Assembly (NCBI RefSeq): GCF_900636535.1
Contig: NZ_LR134289.1
Coordinates: forward strand, 1,922,001 to 1,986,000
From: Chryseobacterium gleum
GTDB taxonomy: Bacteria; Bacteroidota; Bacteroidia; Flavobacteriales; Weeksellaceae
Direction: 5' to 3'
DNA: 64,000 nucleotides
A program made the position numbers and the translations under genes. The notes below the pieces were generated by a model. The model was not told where the DNA came from and searched no databases. It saw only the letters and a list, made by a program, of their open reading frames with translations. Positions 63,881 through 64,000 of the stretch are shown one piece after another; position 1 is the first letter of the stretch, and each line of letters starts with the position of its first letter.

Positions 63881-64000
63881 GATTCCTACGGAATGACAAG
63901 GTGGACGCTAAAGTATTGGCGTATAGCTGACTACTTTCTCCAGACATAATATCAATTATTCTCATAGCCTATCCACAACGCTTGTCATTCCGTAGGAATC
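63881..64000. repeat. 120-bp terminal-inverted-repeat element, copy 4
   Basis: Left end gattcctacggaatgacaag, right end cttgtcattccgtaggaatc, a perfect 20-bp inverted repeat. It reaches exactly the last base of the window, so the array may continue. The interior is closest to copy 2. Confidence 0.85.

Noticed and set aside
62950..64000. CRISPR array
   Set aside because: Units are 120 bp with inverted ends, the intervening stretches resemble one another instead of being unique, and no cas gene is present.

Overview
The window looks like a chromosome segment of a flavobacterium (Bacteroidota), most likely Chryseobacterium or a close relative. The reasons are low GC, two proteins with type IX secretion (T9SS) sorting tails, SusC/OmpA-style outer-membrane barrels, TAnnTTTG promoter boxes instead of sigma70 boxes, no clear Shine-Dalgarno sites, and a Mpi-like serine recombinase. 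The genus is an inference from style and content; no rRNA or tRNA gene is visible.

Layout. 1-13.4 kb: ordinary accessory and housekeeping genes: a TonB-type barrel, a DUF2652 cyclase-like protein, a calcineurin-like phosphoesterase whose start codon looks lost, a divergent MFS exporter/Lrp regulator pair, small secreted proteins, mnmE, and a TPR-HTH regulator broken at a run of ten A. 13.5-19.8 kb: an alpha/beta hydrolase and two parallel modules in which near-identical Crp-type regulators each precede an enzyme (a terpene-synthase-like protein; a secreted S15/CocE hydrolase). 20-26 kb: small heat-shock protein, cation/proton antiporter and a short AraC regulator linked by a duplicated 58-bp upstream element; a secreted protein with cysteine-pair repeats; DUF1826, AraC and NTF2-like genes. 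26-33 kb: two T9SS cargo proteins, one a 1624-residue PKD/Ig repeat protein. 33.6-35.6 kb: exported glutaminase and a hydrolase.

36.2-54.7 kb is the centrepiece: one promoter with a 28-bp perfect palindrome just downstream, then eight tightly packed genes. Two giant iterative-PKS subunits carry between them FMN enoyl reductase, KS, AT, tandem ACP, KR, KS, AT, DH and a fused phosphopantetheinyl transferase. They are followed by a free ACP, an alpha/beta hydrolase, a fused tandem glycosyltransferase, two condensation-type acyltransferases and a membrane protein. Read together this is a complete plan for a PKS-made, fully reducible acyl chain loaded onto a glycosylated, acylated product: a glycolipid of unknown structure.

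54.8-59.9 kb is a single-chain type IIG restriction-modification enzyme, a second start-less specificity domain facing it tail to tail, and a serine recombinase, the arrangement expected of a specificity-switching system. 59.9-64 kb holds an XRE regulator, a second TonB-type barrel, and an array of 120-bp terminal-inverted-repeat elements into which a GIY-YIG nuclease gene is set.
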